From NCBI GenBank assembly GCA_012961845.1, contig DTYO01000239.1, forward strand, positions 1 to 14,518: a stretch of 14,518 bases of DNA. The letters run 5' to 3'. The notes beneath the pieces were generated by a model. The model had not been told where the DNA came from, did no database searches, and saw nothing but the letters and a program-made list of their open reading frames with translations. This document shows positions 14,465 to 14,518 of the stretch, piece after piece. Numbering within the stretch: position 1 is the stretch's first letter; each line of letters starts with the position of its first letter. Made by a program: the position numbers and the translations under genes. Origin of the DNA: Thermodesulfobacteriaceae bacterium. Its GTDB lineage: Bacteria > Desulfobacterota > Dissulfuribacteria > Dissulfuribacterales > UBA3076.

Positions 14465-14492
14465 ATTATAAGGCAATTAAACGCCTTATAAT
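14465..14492. promoter_or_regulatory. Perfect 10-bp inverted repeat upstream of the lipoprotein gene
   Basis: ATTATAAGGC (14465-14474), spacer AATTAAAC, GCCTTATAAT (14483-14492). Each arm holds a TATAAT-like hexamer, so it could be a promoter/operator for the minus-strand gene and perhaps for a gene beyond the window. It lies about 90 bases before the transpeptidase start. Confidence 0.5.
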
Positions 14493-14518
14493 GAATTTGT
14501 ATATCAGGCTTGGCATGA

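Overview
The window looks like a chromosomal piece of an anaerobic sulfate/sulfur-cycling bacterium of the Desulfobacterota (old Deltaproteobacteria). The signs are a multiheme c-type cytochrome with its own cytochrome b, a tungsten-type aldehyde ferredoxin oxidoreductase with MoaD- and E1-like partners, an adenylate kinase with the Cys/His metal site known from Desulfovibrio, and a decayed IS91-family transposase of a type common in this group. The assignment is inference from gene content.

Layout. (1) 1-519, minus: the 3' half of a broken B12-type radical SAM gene running off the window, carrying a short GTCCCCAATTCCC direct repeat. (2) 640-2049, minus: a complete MBL/beta-CASP nuclease-like protein. 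(3) A divergent intergenic region with a clean palindrome at 2263-2278, then an ArsR-family regulator (2349-2711). (4) 2761-4377: the main discovery. An octaheme c-type cytochrome of the tetrathionate reductase family is split into two apparent ORFs by one in-frame TGA at 3079-3081. Both halves are in the same frame, all eight CXXCH motifs are recovered only if the TGA is read, and a 7-bp hairpin with an AGGU loop lies 17 nt downstream, closely resembling the E. coli fdhF SECIS apex. I read it as selenocysteine 107. A four-helix cytochrome b (4374-4979) overlaps the cytochrome stop codon and probably feeds it electrons from the quinone pool. (5) 4980-7104: a mobile-element graveyard. A 109-bp direct duplication of the cytochrome b 3' end (4918-5026 and 6582-6690) brackets an IS91-family transposase pseudogene whose middle is replaced by a fragment of an IS1182/IS5-like transposase. 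A ~131-bp MITE-like element with imperfect terminal inverted repeats follows (6939-7069) and has a diverged second copy at 13507-13638.

(6) 7105-7944: an exported DUF4198-type protein with a predicted N-terminal histidine after signal cleavage. (7) 8513-9190: adenylate kinase, followed by a strong intrinsic terminator. (8) 9270-9655: a long leader with a tandem 104-nt repeat, the first unit closed by a 12-bp helix, upstream of (9) a translationally coupled operon of aldehyde ferredoxin oxidoreductase (9656-11383), MoaD/ThiS-like carrier (11383-11607) and E1/ThiF-like enzyme (11604-12422), probably for a tungsten or molybdenum pterin enzyme and its cofactor. (10) Two convergent L,D-transpeptidase genes (12468-13469 plus; 13644-14378 minus), the second a lipoprotein, separated by the second MITE copy.

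Most credible novelty: a selenocysteine version of the octaheme cytochrome family together with a cytochrome b and an ArsR regulator. It would be missed or called a pseudogene by standard gene finding.
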